Assembly (NCBI GenBank): GCA_016714565.1
Contig: JADKDM010000025.1
Location: 1-64,000 of the forward strand
Direction of reading: 5' to 3'
Length of the DNA stretch: 64,000 bases
Source: Candidatus Villigracilis propinquus
Lineage (GTDB): Bacteria; Chloroflexota; Anaerolineae; Anaerolineales; Villigracilaceae
A program made the translations under genes and the position numbers. The notes beneath the pieces were generated by a model. The model was not told the DNA's origin. It was given only the letters and a program-made list of their open reading frames with translations, and made no database searches. Of the stretch, positions 28,641 through 37,280 are shown in pieces (within the stretch, counting starts at the first letter, position 1; each line of letters begins with the position of its first letter).

Positions 28641-29972
28641 CTAGGTGCCTTCTTCCCAGGAATTCAGGTAGTGAGTCTGTTCCGGGGTGAGGATGTCGAT
28701 CTTGACGCCCATCGCTTCGAGCTTGAGGCGGGCGATCTCGTTGTCAATGTCAGTCGGGACGGAGTAGACCTTCTTCTCCAGCTTGTCAGCATTCTTTGCC
28801 ATGTATTCGGCAGAGAGAGCCTGGTTGGCGAAGGACATGTCCATCACGGAAGCAGGGTGACCTTCGGCGGAAGCAAGGTTGATCAAGCGGCCTTCACCGA
28901 GGATATTGATCTTGCGTCCGTCCTTGGTGAGATATTGGTCAACGAACGGGCGGACACGATTCGGCTCGCCAACGCTCATGGCAGCGAGGGAAGGAATATT
29001 GATTTCCACATTGAAGTGACCGGAGTTGGCAACCAAAGCGCCATCTTTCATCACTTCAAAGTGATGCTTGTCGATCACGTTCAAATCACCTGTCACGGTG
29101 CAGAAGATATCGCCGATCTTGGATGCATCGGTCATCGGCATGACCTGATAGCCGTCCATGACCGCTTCGAGCGCCTTCATCGGGTCGATCTCGGTCACGA
29201 TGACCTGAGCGCCCATGCCGCGTGCGCGGGAGGCGAGACCACGTCCGCACCAGCCGTAGCCGGCAACGACGAAGTTCTTGCCAGCCAACAACACGTTGGT
29301 GGCACGGATGATGCCATCCACGGTGGACTGGCCGGTGCCGTAGCGGTTATCGAATAAGTGCTTGGTCAACGCATCGTTCACAGCGATGACGGGGAATTTC
29401 AAAACTTTGTCAGCTTCCATCGCCTTCAAGCGGATGACGCCCGTGGTGGTCTCTTCGGTACCGCCGATGACGTTCGCGAGCATCTGCTTGCGCTCTGCTT
29501 CGCTGAGGCCTTGCGCCCATGAAGCGAGGGATGGCTCGAGCTTTTCGAAGCGTCCCATTTCGATGAAGAAGAGGGATGAAACGAGGTCAGCGCCATCGTC
29601 CTGGGTCATGTGGGGCATATGCTCCAATGCGGCGCGGATGTGCTTGAAGTAGGTAACTTTGTCTTCGCCCTTGATGGCATAAACAGGAATTTCGTACTGG
29701 TTCACCAAAGCGGCGGCCACATCATCCTGAGTGGAGAGCGGGTTTGAGGCAGTAAGAACGATGTCCGCTCCGCCTTCCTGCAGGGTGATCATCAGGTTCG
29801 CGGTTTCAGTGGTAACGTGCAAACAGCAGGAAAGGCGCAGTCCCTTGAGAGGCTTTTCTTTCTTAAAGCGTTCGCGGATGGAACGAAGGACGGGCATTTC
29901 GCGTTCCGCCCAATCAATACGGCGGCGTCCGCCTTCGGCTTGTTGTAGGTCTTTGATATCGTAATTATTCAT
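28641..29972 (-). CDS. ahcY: Adenosylhomocysteinase
   Basis: A 443-residue S-adenosylhomocysteine hydrolase, which splits SAH into adenosine and homocysteine. Motifs are LRLSCCLHVTTETANLMITLQEGGA at the N-terminus, NRYGTGQSTVDGIIRATN and the NAD-binding GYGWCGRGLASRARGMGAQVIVTEIDP. The length matches the shorter bacterial/archaeal form, without the plant-type insert. A good AAAGGAG site precedes 29972. It is the last gene of a reverse cluster (aldolase, mtnA, PfkB kinase, ahcY), and the kinase just upstream could remove the adenosine it forms. Confidence 0.95.
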   Translation of the reverse strand: MNNYDIKDLQQAEGGRRRIDWAEREMPVLRSIRERFKKEKPLKGLRLSCCLHVTTETANLMITLQEGGADIVLTASNPLSTQDDVAAALVNQYEIPVYAIKGEDKVTYFKHIRAALEHMPHMTQDDGADLVSSLFFIEMGRFEKLEPSLASWAQGLSEAERKQMLANVIGGTEETTTGVIRLKAMEADKVLKFPVIAVNDALTKHLFDNRYGTGQSTVDGIIRATNVLLAGKNFVVAGYGWCGRGLASRARGMGAQVIVTEIDPMKALEAVMDGYQVMPMTDASKIGDIFCTVTGDLNVIDKHHFEVMKDGALVANSGHFNVEINIPSLAAMSVGEPNRVRPFVDQYLTKDGRKINILGEGRLINLASAEGHPASVMDMSFANQALSAEYMAKNADKLEKKVYSVPTDIDNEIARLKLEAMGVKIDILTPEQTHYLNSWEEGT

Positions 29973-30012
29973 TTAATGCTCCTTTATTTATATCGTTCAA
30001 TTGTTTCTTATT

Positions 30013-30969
30013 TTACTTGAGAAAAACATCCAATTGGCCGCCATCATCAAAGTGCCGGCGGAAACGTTTTACGAACTCTGCAGCGGTGTAGGAATGGTTC
30101 TGCGTGCCGCGCTGTTCGAGGCAGTACACAGCAGAAAGAGAACCGATCTCACCGCACAGTTTCCAGTCAAAGCCGTGGGAATAGCCTGTCAGGAAGCCTC
30201 CACGGAAAGCATCGCCCACACCGGTGGGGTCTACTACTTCATCTTCAGGGACGGTGGGGATATGAACCGAGTCGCCATCTGAATACAAGTCAGCACCGTC
30301 TTTGCCACGTGTGATGACGAGCACCTTCACATGATCCAGAATCTGATCCAGGCTCCAGCCTGTCTTCTTTGAGATCAGACCGAACTCGTAATCATTGCAG
30401 AAGAGGAAGTACGCACCTTCCATATCCCGCGCCAGTTCAGCCCCTTCGAGACGTAACACCTGCTGGCTGGGGTCGTACAAATATTTGATCCCCAACTCGC
30501 GGCATTCTGCGGGGAATTTCATCATTGCATCCGGTGCGCTTGGGGAAACGATCACAAGATCCGGCTTGCTCGGCAACTCCTTGATGGACTGGGTTGCTGA
30601 GTAGGCCATTGCACCAGGGTAGAAAGATGCAATTTGAGCAGAATCAAGATCGGTCGTGGCAAAGAACGAAGCGGTAAAAATGCCAGGGACGACTTTCATC
30701 AGCGATGTATCCACACCTTTTGAATCAAGCCAGGCACGATAATCGCCAAAGTCTTCGCCGACGGTTGCCATCACGCGCGGTTTTTGTCCGAGCAGCGCCA
30801 TGGTGTAGGCAATGTTCGGGGCAATACCGCCGCGTTGTTTGGACATGCCGTCCACAAGGAACGAAAGGCTGATGGACGCCAGACGTTCGGGAAGTATTTG
30901 TTCCTTGAATTGACCGGGGAAGGTCATCAGGTAATCGTACGCAACGGAGCCAGTGAGCAAAATATCCAT
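30013..30969 (-). CDS. PfkB family sugar/nucleoside kinase, probably adenosine kinase
   Basis: The protein has 318 residues. The N-terminal GSVAYDYLMTFPG and GGIAPNIAYTMALLG are PfkB-type substrate-binding segments. The C-terminal signature DPTGVGDAFRGGFLTGY contains the catalytic Asp and the anion hole. PfkB kinases phosphorylate sugars or nucleosides with ATP. Next to ahcY the likely substrate is adenosine, which would pull SAH hydrolysis forward; this is inferred from context. The start at 30969 has AAGGA at the right distance; the reading from 30999 has none. Confidence 0.85.
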   Translation of the reverse strand: MDILLTGSVAYDYLMTFPGQFKEQILPERLASISLSFLVDGMSKQRGGIAPNIAYTMALLGQKPRVMATVGEDFGDYRAWLDSKGVDTSLMKVVPGIFTASFFATTDLDSAQIASFYPGAMAYSATQSIKELPSKPDLVIVSPSAPDAMMKFPAECRELGIKYLYDPSQQVLRLEGAELARDMEGAYFLFCNDYEFGLISKKTGWSLDQILDHVKVLVITRGKDGADLYSDGDSVHIPTVPEDEVVDPTGVGDAFRGGFLTGYSHGFDWKLCGEIGSLSAVYCLEQRGTQNHSYTAAEFVKRFRRHFDDGGQLDVFLK

Positions 30970-31084
30970 AGTTATTCCTTGTCGCAGTAAATGGCGCACT
31001 CATACGAGTGCGCCATAGTTAATCAAGCAATGAAAAGTTTATCACGGGGATTTGTGAATGTAAAGTTTTTGAACAATCAATTTT

Positions 31085-32134
31085 CTAAGGTCTATTTTCA
31101 ACCAGCTTCTTCAAACTCACTTCGAATGGCGGATATGCCACGCCGTTCTCGGTCACGATGCCGGTAACAAGTTTATGCGGTGTTACATCGAAGGCGATGT
31201 TGCGGGCTTTTGCGTTGAGCGGCGCAACGCGCTGGCCTTCAAATTCCAAGCCCAGCACTTCCTGCGGATTGCGTTCTTCAATGGGAATCAGATCACCATG
31301 CACGAGCGAGAGATCAATTGTGGAGGTTGGCACGACAGGATAAAACGGCACGCCATTATCAAACGCGGCCAGAGCAAGCATGTACGTGCCGATCTTGTTT
31401 GCCACATCTCCATTCGCGGCGGTACGGTCGGAGCCGACAAAACATTTCTGCACCTTGCCAGCTTTCAGGAAATATCCGGCTGTGTTATCGCTGATGATTT
31501 CGTATGGAATTCCGTATTGTTCCAACTCCCAAGCCGTGAGGCGCGCGCCTTGCAATCTTGGGCGGGTTTCATCCACAAAGACGTGGATCTTTTTGCCCTG
31601 CTCATGCGCGGTACGAATGACGCCCAGTGCAGTACCCCAATCCACTGTGGCGAGCGCGCCCGTGTTGCAGTGATGGATGATCGTATCGCCGTCGTTGATG
31701 AGCGCCGCGCCGTGTTCTGCCATGCGTTTGTTGATGGCGACATCTTCATCCGCGAGTTTTTGCGCTTCATCCAAAACCAGTTGACGAAGATCATCTGCGC
31801 TTCGCTCCGCGCTGGAAGCTGATGCAACTTCCATGAGCCGATCCACCGCCCAGGCAAGGTTCACCGCCGTGGGGCGTGCCGCTTTCAAAGTGGCGGAAGC
31901 TGCCTGTAGGTCAGCAATCAAGCCCGAGCTTGAGGAAGAGGCGGATTCATATCCAGCGAGGGCGAGACCGAATGCGGCAGCCGCTCCAATGGCAGGTGCG
32001 CCGCGGACGACCATATCCGTAATCGCAATGGCAACTTCTTTATGTCCGCGATAGGCTAGGACTTCGAAACGACCTGGCAGAATGCGCTGGTCGATCATTT
32101 TTAGTTCGTTGTTTTCCCAAAATACAGTTCGCAT
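31085..32134 (-). CDS. mtnA: S-methyl-5-thioribose-1-phosphate isomerase
   Basis: A 349-residue MtnA, which converts methylthioribose-1-phosphate to methylthioribulose-1-phosphate. It has the RGAPAIGAAAAFGLALA segment, the catalytic cysteine in HHCNTGALATVDWGTALGV and the aspartate in FVGSDRTAANGDVANKIGTY. It lies 3 bases after the aldolase stop, and its AAAAGG site overlaps the end of that gene, so the two are translated together. No methionine salvage enzymes of the later dioxygenase branch (mtnC, mtnD) lie nearby. Confidence 0.95.
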   Translation of the reverse strand: MRTVFWENNELKMIDQRILPGRFEVLAYRGHKEVAIAITDMVVRGAPAIGAAAAFGLALAGYESASSSSSGLIADLQAASATLKAARPTAVNLAWAVDRLMEVASASSAERSADDLRQLVLDEAQKLADEDVAINKRMAEHGAALINDGDTIIHHCNTGALATVDWGTALGVIRTAHEQGKKIHVFVDETRPRLQGARLTAWELEQYGIPYEIISDNTAGYFLKAGKVQKCFVGSDRTAANGDVANKIGTYMLALAAFDNGVPFYPVVPTSTIDLSLVHGDLIPIEERNPQEVLGLEFEGQRVAPLNAKARNIAFDVTPHKLVTGIVTENGVAYPPFEVSLKKLVENRP

Positions 32135-32137
32135 GGT

Positions 32138-32806
32138 TTACCTTTTAAAATACATTTCGCGCAAAGCAATGAGTTTGGCTTGCGCTTCTTCAGGGACGCG
32201 TTTCACTTCGCCGAGCATTTTCGCGCGCCAATAAACTTCAGAGACGTGTTCGATGCGTTCCAAATGAATCAGCGCTTCATCGAGATTTTTCCCGTACGTG
32301 AGGCTGCCGTGCTGACGAAGCAGCATGGCGTTGTGCGTCTTCAAAAACGGACGGATGACTTCGGCATCTTCATGTGAAGCGGGTGTGGCATATTTTGTAG
32401 TTGGCACATCGCCAAGAGTGAGCAGCACTTCGGGCAGCACATCCACTGGAAATTCCAGATCAGCGACAGTGAGCGTGGTCGCAAAAATGGGATGGGCATG
32501 CACCACCGCGCGAACATCATCGCGGTGTTTGTACACTTGAAGGTGCATCGGCGTTTCGGAAGATGGCTTGCGGTCTGGGCGCGAGGAAATGATATTGCCA
32601 TCCAGATCAACAACAAGCATATCACTGGTGCTCAAGCGTCCCTTTGAAATACCGGAAGGTGTGATGAGAACATGGCCGTTTTCCATTCGCACGGAAATAT
32701 TGCCATCGTTGGATGTCATCAAATGGCGTTCGTAGGCAATGCGCCCGCATTCAACAATTGCGAGGCGCAGTTCAGGTTCATTTAGTGTTGCAGAAAAATT
32801 TAACAT
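32138..32806 (-). CDS. Class II aldolase (fuculose-phosphate aldolase type)
   Basis: A 222-residue class II zinc aldolase. MTSNDGNISVRM and ITPSGISKGRL bind the phosphate. SSETPMHLQVYKHRDDVRAVVHAHP carries the catalytic Glu and two zinc His, and LRQHGSLTYGKNLDEA the third. Beside mtnA it is likely to split methylthioribulose-1-phosphate or 5-deoxyribulose-1-phosphate into DHAP and an aldehyde, as in the DHAP shunt, rather than dehydrate it as MtnB does. This is inferred from context. The ATG at 32806 is taken as start; a TTG at 32815 is possible. It is the first gene of the cluster. Confidence 0.82.
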   Translation of the reverse strand: MLNFSATLNEPELRLAIVECGRIAYERHLMTSNDGNISVRMENGHVLITPSGISKGRLSTSDMLVVDLDGNIISSRPDRKPSSETPMHLQVYKHRDDVRAVVHAHPIFATTLTVADLEFPVDVLPEVLLTLGDVPTTKYATPASHEDAEVIRPFLKTHNAMLLRQHGSLTYGKNLDEALIHLERIEHVSEVYWRAKMLGEVKRVPEEAQAKLIALREMYFKR

Positions 32807-32822
32807 GAATTCCAATTCTTAA

Positions 32823-32858
32823 CTGCTCTATCGGGGGGCTAAGCCCCCGATAGAGCAG
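32823..32858. repeat. GGGGGCTAAGCCCCC palindromic repeat, copy 2
   Basis: A near-perfect palindrome: a 15-bp stem CTGCTCTATCGGGGG/CCCCCGATAGAGCAG around GCTAAG. It lies between the PotD-like gene stop and the aldolase start. No T-run follows on either strand, so it is more like a REP element than a plain terminator, although it may block or stabilise transcripts. Confidence 0.75.
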
Positions 32859-32866
32859 AGGCAGTT

Positions 32867-34015
32867 TTATTGTTTTATCTCAGTCCAAATCTGGTCATAC
32901 AAGGAAAGTGCCGCGCCGAGATCTTTTACTTCGTGACCTTTCTTGAATTCCTCTGCGGGGGTGTTCGTGACCGAAGAAGCCATGTAGGCATCATACACTT
33001 CGGTTTGATTCGCTTTGGCATATTCGAGTGCGGCGGCATTGGGGCTGGTATAGGGATAATCCACCAGCGTCAGCCATGAAAGCTCTCCTTGCAACATGTA
33101 ATTGAACCATGCATAACTTGCATCCGGGTGCGGAGCACTCTCGGGAATCGCCATGCCGTCATAAAAAATAATGGAACCTTCAGACGGGAAAACATACTTG
33201 AAGGCGGGGTTTTCCTGCTGAGCCAAAAATGCCTCGCCGTTCCAGACGATGCCCAGATCCACATCACCAGCCAGCAGCGGATTCTTCGGGCTGTCGCTGT
33301 CAAATACGCGGATGTTCGGCATCAGTTCGAGGAGCTTTTGCTTGGCTTCTTCCAATTGAGCCTCATCGGTCGTGTTGACGTCATAACCAAGCGTGAGCAA
33401 AGCAGCGCCGATCACTACGCGGTTATCGTCCACTGAAACAATGCGGCCTTCGTATTCCGTGCTCCACAGATCAGCCCAGGAGGTCGGCGGATTTGTCACG
33501 GTCTCACTGTTGTACACAATGGCTTGTGTGCCCATTTGGTACGGCACAACATAATTCACGCTATCGCCATACGCGCTTACTAAACCGGCATCCAAATTTT
33601 TGTTGTTCGGCAACTGGCTTTGATCCAACTCCTTCAACAATCCTTCGCGGATCAACACGCCGATCATGTAATCGCTGGGGTGTACCACATCATAGGGATT
33701 CACATCCTGACCAAAAGACATCTTGGTATAAAGCTCTTCATTGGATGAAAAATAATCAGTGTTCACATCCACGCCATAGACAAGACCGAAGCAATCGATA
33801 ATGTCAGCGGGCACATATTCCGTCCACGTGAAGATGTTGATCTCCTTGCTCTCAAACTCGATCCGCGGATTTGGCTCCGGGCAGACAAATCCGCTGGAGG
33901 TGACTTTTTCAGCGGACGGATCGCTCTTTCCCGACGCACATCCCGCAACGCCAAACAACAAAAAGGCCGTCAAGATCAAACGGCCCAAATGGTGAATTTT
34001 GCTTTGTATGTTCAT
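32867..34015 (-). CDS. Spermidine/putrescine-binding (PotD/PotF-type) lipoprotein
   Basis: The protein has 382 residues with lipobox signal LILTAFLLFGVAGC and a type 2 periplasmic binding fold of the PotD group. INIFTWTEYVPADIIDCF is the start of the mature domain. Later segments are DVVHPSDYMIGVLIREGLLKEL, VPYQMGTQAIVYNSE and DVDLGIVWNGEAFLAQQ. It should bind a polyamine and hand it to an ABC importer, but no potABC genes are adjacent. The gene is on the same strand as the aldolase cluster and ends 61 bases before it. AGAGGA precedes the ATG. Confidence 0.88.
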   Translation of the reverse strand: MNIQSKIHHLGRLILTAFLLFGVAGCASGKSDPSAEKVTSSGFVCPEPNPRIEFESKEINIFTWTEYVPADIIDCFGLVYGVDVNTDYFSSNEELYTKMSFGQDVNPYDVVHPSDYMIGVLIREGLLKELDQSQLPNNKNLDAGLVSAYGDSVNYVVPYQMGTQAIVYNSETVTNPPTSWADLWSTEYEGRIVSVDDNRVVIGAALLTLGYDVNTTDEAQLEEAKQKLLELMPNIRVFDSDSPKNPLLAGDVDLGIVWNGEAFLAQQENPAFKYVFPSEGSIIFYDGMAIPESAPHPDASYAWFNYMLQGELSWLTLVDYPYTSPNAAALEYAKANQTEVYDAYMASSVTNTPAEEFKKGHEVKDLGAALSLYDQIWTEIKQ

Positions 34016-34085
34016 TTTTCCTCTTCTATTTTTTATTGACTTGCACAGCGATTATATATCACACACAACTCGAATACAACCTTGC

Positions 34086-34114
34086 TTGACGCTCCCGTCT
34101 TTTGACGTTATAAA
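34086..34114 (+). promoter_or_regulatory. Sigma70 promoter of leaderless lytic transglycosylase gene
   Basis: TTGACG at 34086-34091, exactly 17 bases of spacer and TATAAA at 34109-34114. The -10 box ends 6 bases before the ATG at 34121. This is the clearest example of the leaderless layout in the window. Confidence 0.7.
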
Positions 34115-34120
34115 AACAGG

Positions 34121-36568
34121 ATGAAGTACACCAACCCCACTACAACTTCAGCCTCAAAGATTCGCCTCATTCTTGGACTTTGGCTTGCTCTTTCCATTGC
34201 AGGCTGTTCCATACTCCCGAACATTCCCGCCATCCCCCCGGGTTGGACGGTGACACCCAGCGCATCCCCCACTCTCGCAGCGACGTCAACACCGACCATT
34301 ACGCCAACTCCGCTAGTCGCTGCCCGTGTCACTGTGGGAGAAAAGGCTTTCTTCAATGGGGACTACGAAAGCGCGCTTGCAGATTATCAGATCGTGCTGC
34401 AAGATTCGCCAGACGCCTTGCTGCGCGCATCCGCCAAGTGGGGTGAGGCGCGCATCTATTACGCGGGCGAACGGTACAACGAAACACTCACCGCTCTGCA
34501 AACCCTGATCACCGAATACCCCGATTCTCCCTATCTCGCGCAGGCGTATTTTTTGCAAGGTTTTGTTTTTTACCGCCTTGAAAATTATCCGTCCGCCGCG
34601 GATTCGTGGCAGACATACCTCGTGCTGCGCCCCGGCTATCTGGATGCGTATGTGCAGGAACTGCGCGGTGACGCGCTGTACGATGCCCAAAATTACACAG
34701 AGGCACTGTCTGCGTACACAGCCGCCATCCAGTCTCCTGCGCTTGGCGACGATATAGATCTGGATCTGAAAGTGGCTTCTACACATACAAAAATGGGGAA
34801 TTACGATTCCGCGCTGGGGTTGTACGATGGCATCACAGCGCGCGCGCCGAACGATTACGTCAAGGCTCAGGCGGCGTATGAGTCCGGGTTGGTGTATCAG
34901 CTTCAGGGGAAGAATGATGCGGCGTCTGAAAAATTCCGCCTCGCCGTGGAAAATTATCCGCTCTCCTATCATTCCTATCTCAGCCTCGTCGCGCTGTTGG
35001 ATGCGGGCGGCACTGTCAGTGAATTGGACCGTGGTCTGGTGGATTTCTTCGCCGGGCAATATACGGTTGCCATCGCCGCCTTTGACCGATATCTCGAATC
35101 CAAACCTGCGGACAATGACGGCACGGTCTATTATTACCGCGCACAGGCTCGGCGCAACATGAGTTTTTATGATGAAGCCATACAGGATTATGAGACCTTT
35201 ATTGCGGGGTATCCAAATCACCCGAATTGGGGTGACGCCTGGGGCGAGAAGGCGTTCATTCAATGGTCGCAAAAAGATAATTATTCAGCCGCCGCACAAA
35301 CGCTTTTGGATTTTGCGACAGCGGTTCCAAACACTCCGCTCACCATAGAATATTTAATGAGCGCGGCACGCATCTACGAACGTGACGCACAATACGACAA
35401 GGCTGTGGAAACCTGGGCGCGTGTTGCGAACGAATCCCCCGGCTCCTCGCAGGCAACCGATGCGACATTCCTGATGGGCGTCATTTATTACCGTCAGGGC
35501 AATTTCCAATTGGCGCTGGATTCATTTGAGCGCAGCCGTGTCCTTTCACAGACGTCAACAGGACAGGCTCGCGCTTATTTATGGCTCGGGAAAACACAGC
35601 AAAAACTTGGCGACAATGCAGCCGCGTTGGATGCCTGGCGTGTGGGACAGAACCTTGACTCCGGCGGCTACTACAGCGAGCGCGCCCGAGATATGCTCAC
35701 AGAACGCGCTCCATTTGCGCCCGCTTCATCGGTCAACTTCACGCCTGATCTTGCCGCCGAGCGCAGGGACGCAGATGCATGGATACGATTAACCTTCAAC
35801 CTCCCACCCGAAACAGATCTGATGGGATTAGGCACTCTCGCATCAGACCCGCGTGTCATCCGCGGCAAGGAATATTGGAATATTGGGCTATACGAAAAGG
35901 CGCGGCTTGAGTTTGAAAATCTGCGCATCGAATTGGAAACAGCGCGGGATGCCGTTGGCAGCTATCGCCTTGCGAATTATCTGGTTGACCTTGGCTTATA
36001 TCGTTCGGCTATCTTTGCAGCGCGTCAGGTGCTGACGCTGGCCGGGCTGGACGAACACACCGATTCGATGATGGCGCCGCCCTACTTCAGCCGCCTGCGC
36101 TATGGCTTGTATTATTCAGATCTTATCCTCCCTGAATCACAAAAAAATGGATTCGATCCACTGTTCACGTTCAGCGTCATTCGACAGGAGAGTCTCTTTG
36201 AGGGATTTGTCAGCTCCAGCGCGGGCGCGCAGGGGCTGATGCAGATCATCCCAACCACGGGCGCGCAGATCGCCTCGGAACTTGGGCAGATCAATTATAC
36301 GGAGAGTGACCTCTATCGCCCGACTGTAAGCGTTCAGTTTGGAACGTATTATCTTGCTAAAAATCTCAAATTATTCAACGGCGATCTGTATGCCGCCCTC
36401 GCTGCCTACAATGGGGGACCCGGTAACTCATTGGAATGGAAGAGCCTCGCTGGGGATGACCCCGACCTGTTCCTCGAATCCGTTCGTTTTGAAGAGACAC
36501 GCAACTACCTCCGCAACATTTACGAGATTCATGCGGTGTACAAGCGTTTGTACGGCGCGGCGGAATAA
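34121..36568 (+). CDS. TPR-containing lytic transglycosylase lipoprotein (SLT domain)
   Basis: The protein has 815 residues. A lipobox signal (LALSIAGC) and a Thr/Pro linker are followed by about ten TPR-like repeats from residue 70 to 480 (for example FNGDYESALADYQIVLQDSP). A C-terminal Slt70-type catalytic domain follows, with E690 in RQESLFEG, SSAGAQGLMQIIPTTG and AALAAYNGGPGN. It cleaves peptidoglycan glycan strands outside the membrane, and the TPR part resembles the ring-forming U domain of Slt70. The start follows from the -10 box 6 bases upstream, and no ribosome binding site exists. Confidence 0.92.
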   Translation: MKYTNPTTTSASKIRLILGLWLALSIAGCSILPNIPAIPPGWTVTPSASPTLAATSTPTITPTPLVAARVTVGEKAFFNGDYESALADYQIVLQDSPDALLRASAKWGEARIYYAGERYNETLTALQTLITEYPDSPYLAQAYFLQGFVFYRLENYPSAADSWQTYLVLRPGYLDAYVQELRGDALYDAQNYTEALSAYTAAIQSPALGDDIDLDLKVASTHTKMGNYDSALGLYDGITARAPNDYVKAQAAYESGLVYQLQGKNDAASEKFRLAVENYPLSYHSYLSLVALLDAGGTVSELDRGLVDFFAGQYTVAIAAFDRYLESKPADNDGTVYYYRAQARRNMSFYDEAIQDYETFIAGYPNHPNWGDAWGEKAFIQWSQKDNYSAAAQTLLDFATAVPNTPLTIEYLMSAARIYERDAQYDKAVETWARVANESPGSSQATDATFLMGVIYYRQGNFQLALDSFERSRVLSQTSTGQARAYLWLGKTQQKLGDNAAALDAWRVGQNLDSGGYYSERARDMLTERAPFAPASSVNFTPDLAAERRDADAWIRLTFNLPPETDLMGLGTLASDPRVIRGKEYWNIGLYEKARLEFENLRIELETARDAVGSYRLANYLVDLGLYRSAIFAARQVLTLAGLDEHTDSMMAPPYFSRLRYGLYYSDLILPESQKNGFDPLFTFSVIRQESLFEGFVSSSAGAQGLMQIIPTTGAQIASELGQINYTESDLYRPTVSVQFGTYYLAKNLKLFNGDLYAALAAYNGGPGNSLEWKSLAGDDPDLFLESVRFEETRNYLRNIYEIHAVYKRLYGAAE

Positions 36569-36587
36569 TTGACTATTCGCAAATGAA

Positions 36588-36617
36588 AAATTCGCGTAAT
36601 TAGCGAAATTCGCGGCA
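36588..36617. repeat. AT-rich repeat related to 15913-15980
   Basis: AAATTCGCGTAATTAGCGA followed by AATTCGCGGC uses the same words (AATTCGCG, AATTAGCG) as the palindrome at 15913-15980. It lies just after the lytic transglycosylase gene. Confidence 0.5.
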
Positions 36618-36639
36618 AAAATAAACCTGACTTAAATCA

Positions 36640-36679
36640 AAAAGGGATGAAGGCCTCACAGGAATCCTTCATCCCTTTT
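36640..36679. terminator. Bidirectional intrinsic terminator
   Basis: AAAAGGGATGAAGG and CCTTCATCCCTTTT pair perfectly around a 12-base loop, between the convergent transglycosylase and yggU genes. Confidence 0.85.
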
Positions 36680-36696
36680 CATAATCACGAAACTAC

Positions 36697-37005
36697 TTAA
36701 TCCATGTGCGCCAAAACGCGTTGATGCGCTGTCTCCACATCCATATCCAGCACAGAGATCAACTTATCCCTGCCATTCTCGCCGGCCACGATCTCCACGC
36801 GCGATTTCGGCACGCCGAGCACTTCCGCAAGAAAAGCCACCAGCTCAATATTGATCTGGTCTTCTGCGGCATCGGAAGCCAGATGAACCTTGATGGTTCC
36901 ATCATCCACCACGCCAACGATCTGGCTGCGGCTGGCACGCGGAGTCACACGAACAGCCAGAGCCGATCCGCGCTTGCCGTTATGAAGGTTAAAATTTCTG
37001 GTCAT
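36697..37005 (-). CDS. yggU: DUF167 (YggU) family protein
   Basis: The protein has 102 residues. It begins SALAVRVTPRASRSQIVGVVDDGTIKVHLASDAAEDQINIELVAFLAEVLGVPKSRVEIVAG, the full DUF167 fold (YggU/MTH637). The biochemical function of the family is not known. It is the last gene of yggS-yggT-yggU, 11 bases after yggT, with AGGTG as ribosome binding site. The C-terminus is slightly extended compared with the usual 95 residues. Confidence 0.88.
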   Translation of the reverse strand: MTRNFNLHNGKRGSALAVRVTPRASRSQIVGVVDDGTIKVHLASDAAEDQINIELVAFLAEVLGVPKSRVEIVAGENGRDKLISVLDMDVETAHQRVLAHMD

Positions 37006-37016
37006 GGTTCACCTCG

Positions 37017-37280
37017 TTATAACGAAAGAATTATGGAGATCAAGACCCGCGACAAAAACTCAACCGCAAGGATCAAGATCAGAGGGCTAAAATCAAGCAT
37101 TCCTGACTGCGGCATCAAATTACGGATGGGGTTCAGGAACGGATTCACGATACGATCCAACGCCTCACGTACCGGATGATAAGGCGGCAGCACAAAAGAA
37201 AGCAGGGACGACGCAATCACAACATAAATAAAAAGCCGGGCAACCGACGATAAAACCAATGCAAATAGATCCAAATTCAT
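37017..37280 (-). CDS. yggT: YggT family membrane protein
   Basis: The protein has 87 residues and two helices. The family segment is FVLPPYHPVREALDRIVNPFLNPIRNLMPQ, followed by DFSPLILILAVEFLSRVLI. YggT/YlmG proteins influence division or osmotic behaviour in several bacteria and the distribution of nucleoids in plastids. The gene overlaps yggS by ATGA, so translation is coupled. Confidence 0.9.
   Translation of the reverse strand: MNLDLFALVLSSVARLFIYVVIASSLLSFVLPPYHPVREALDRIVNPFLNPIRNLMPQSGMLDFSPLILILAVEFLSRVLISIILSL

Noticed and set aside
28671..29357. Forward ORF (228 codons) opposite ahcY
   Set aside because: Antisense shadow of a strongly conserved gene.
31175..31822. Forward ORF (215 codons) opposite mtnA
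   Set aside because: Antisense shadow; the mtnA active-site motifs are on the other strand.
32807..32866. Riboswitch (SAM or SAH type) before the aldolase-mtnA-ahcY cluster
   Set aside because: The upstream space is about 60 bases and is mostly a simple palindromic repeat; no room for a known aptamer.
34313..35272. Long reverse ORF (319 codons) opposite the lytic transglycosylase gene
   Set aside because: It is antisense to the conserved TPR region. The open frame follows from codon bias of the real gene.
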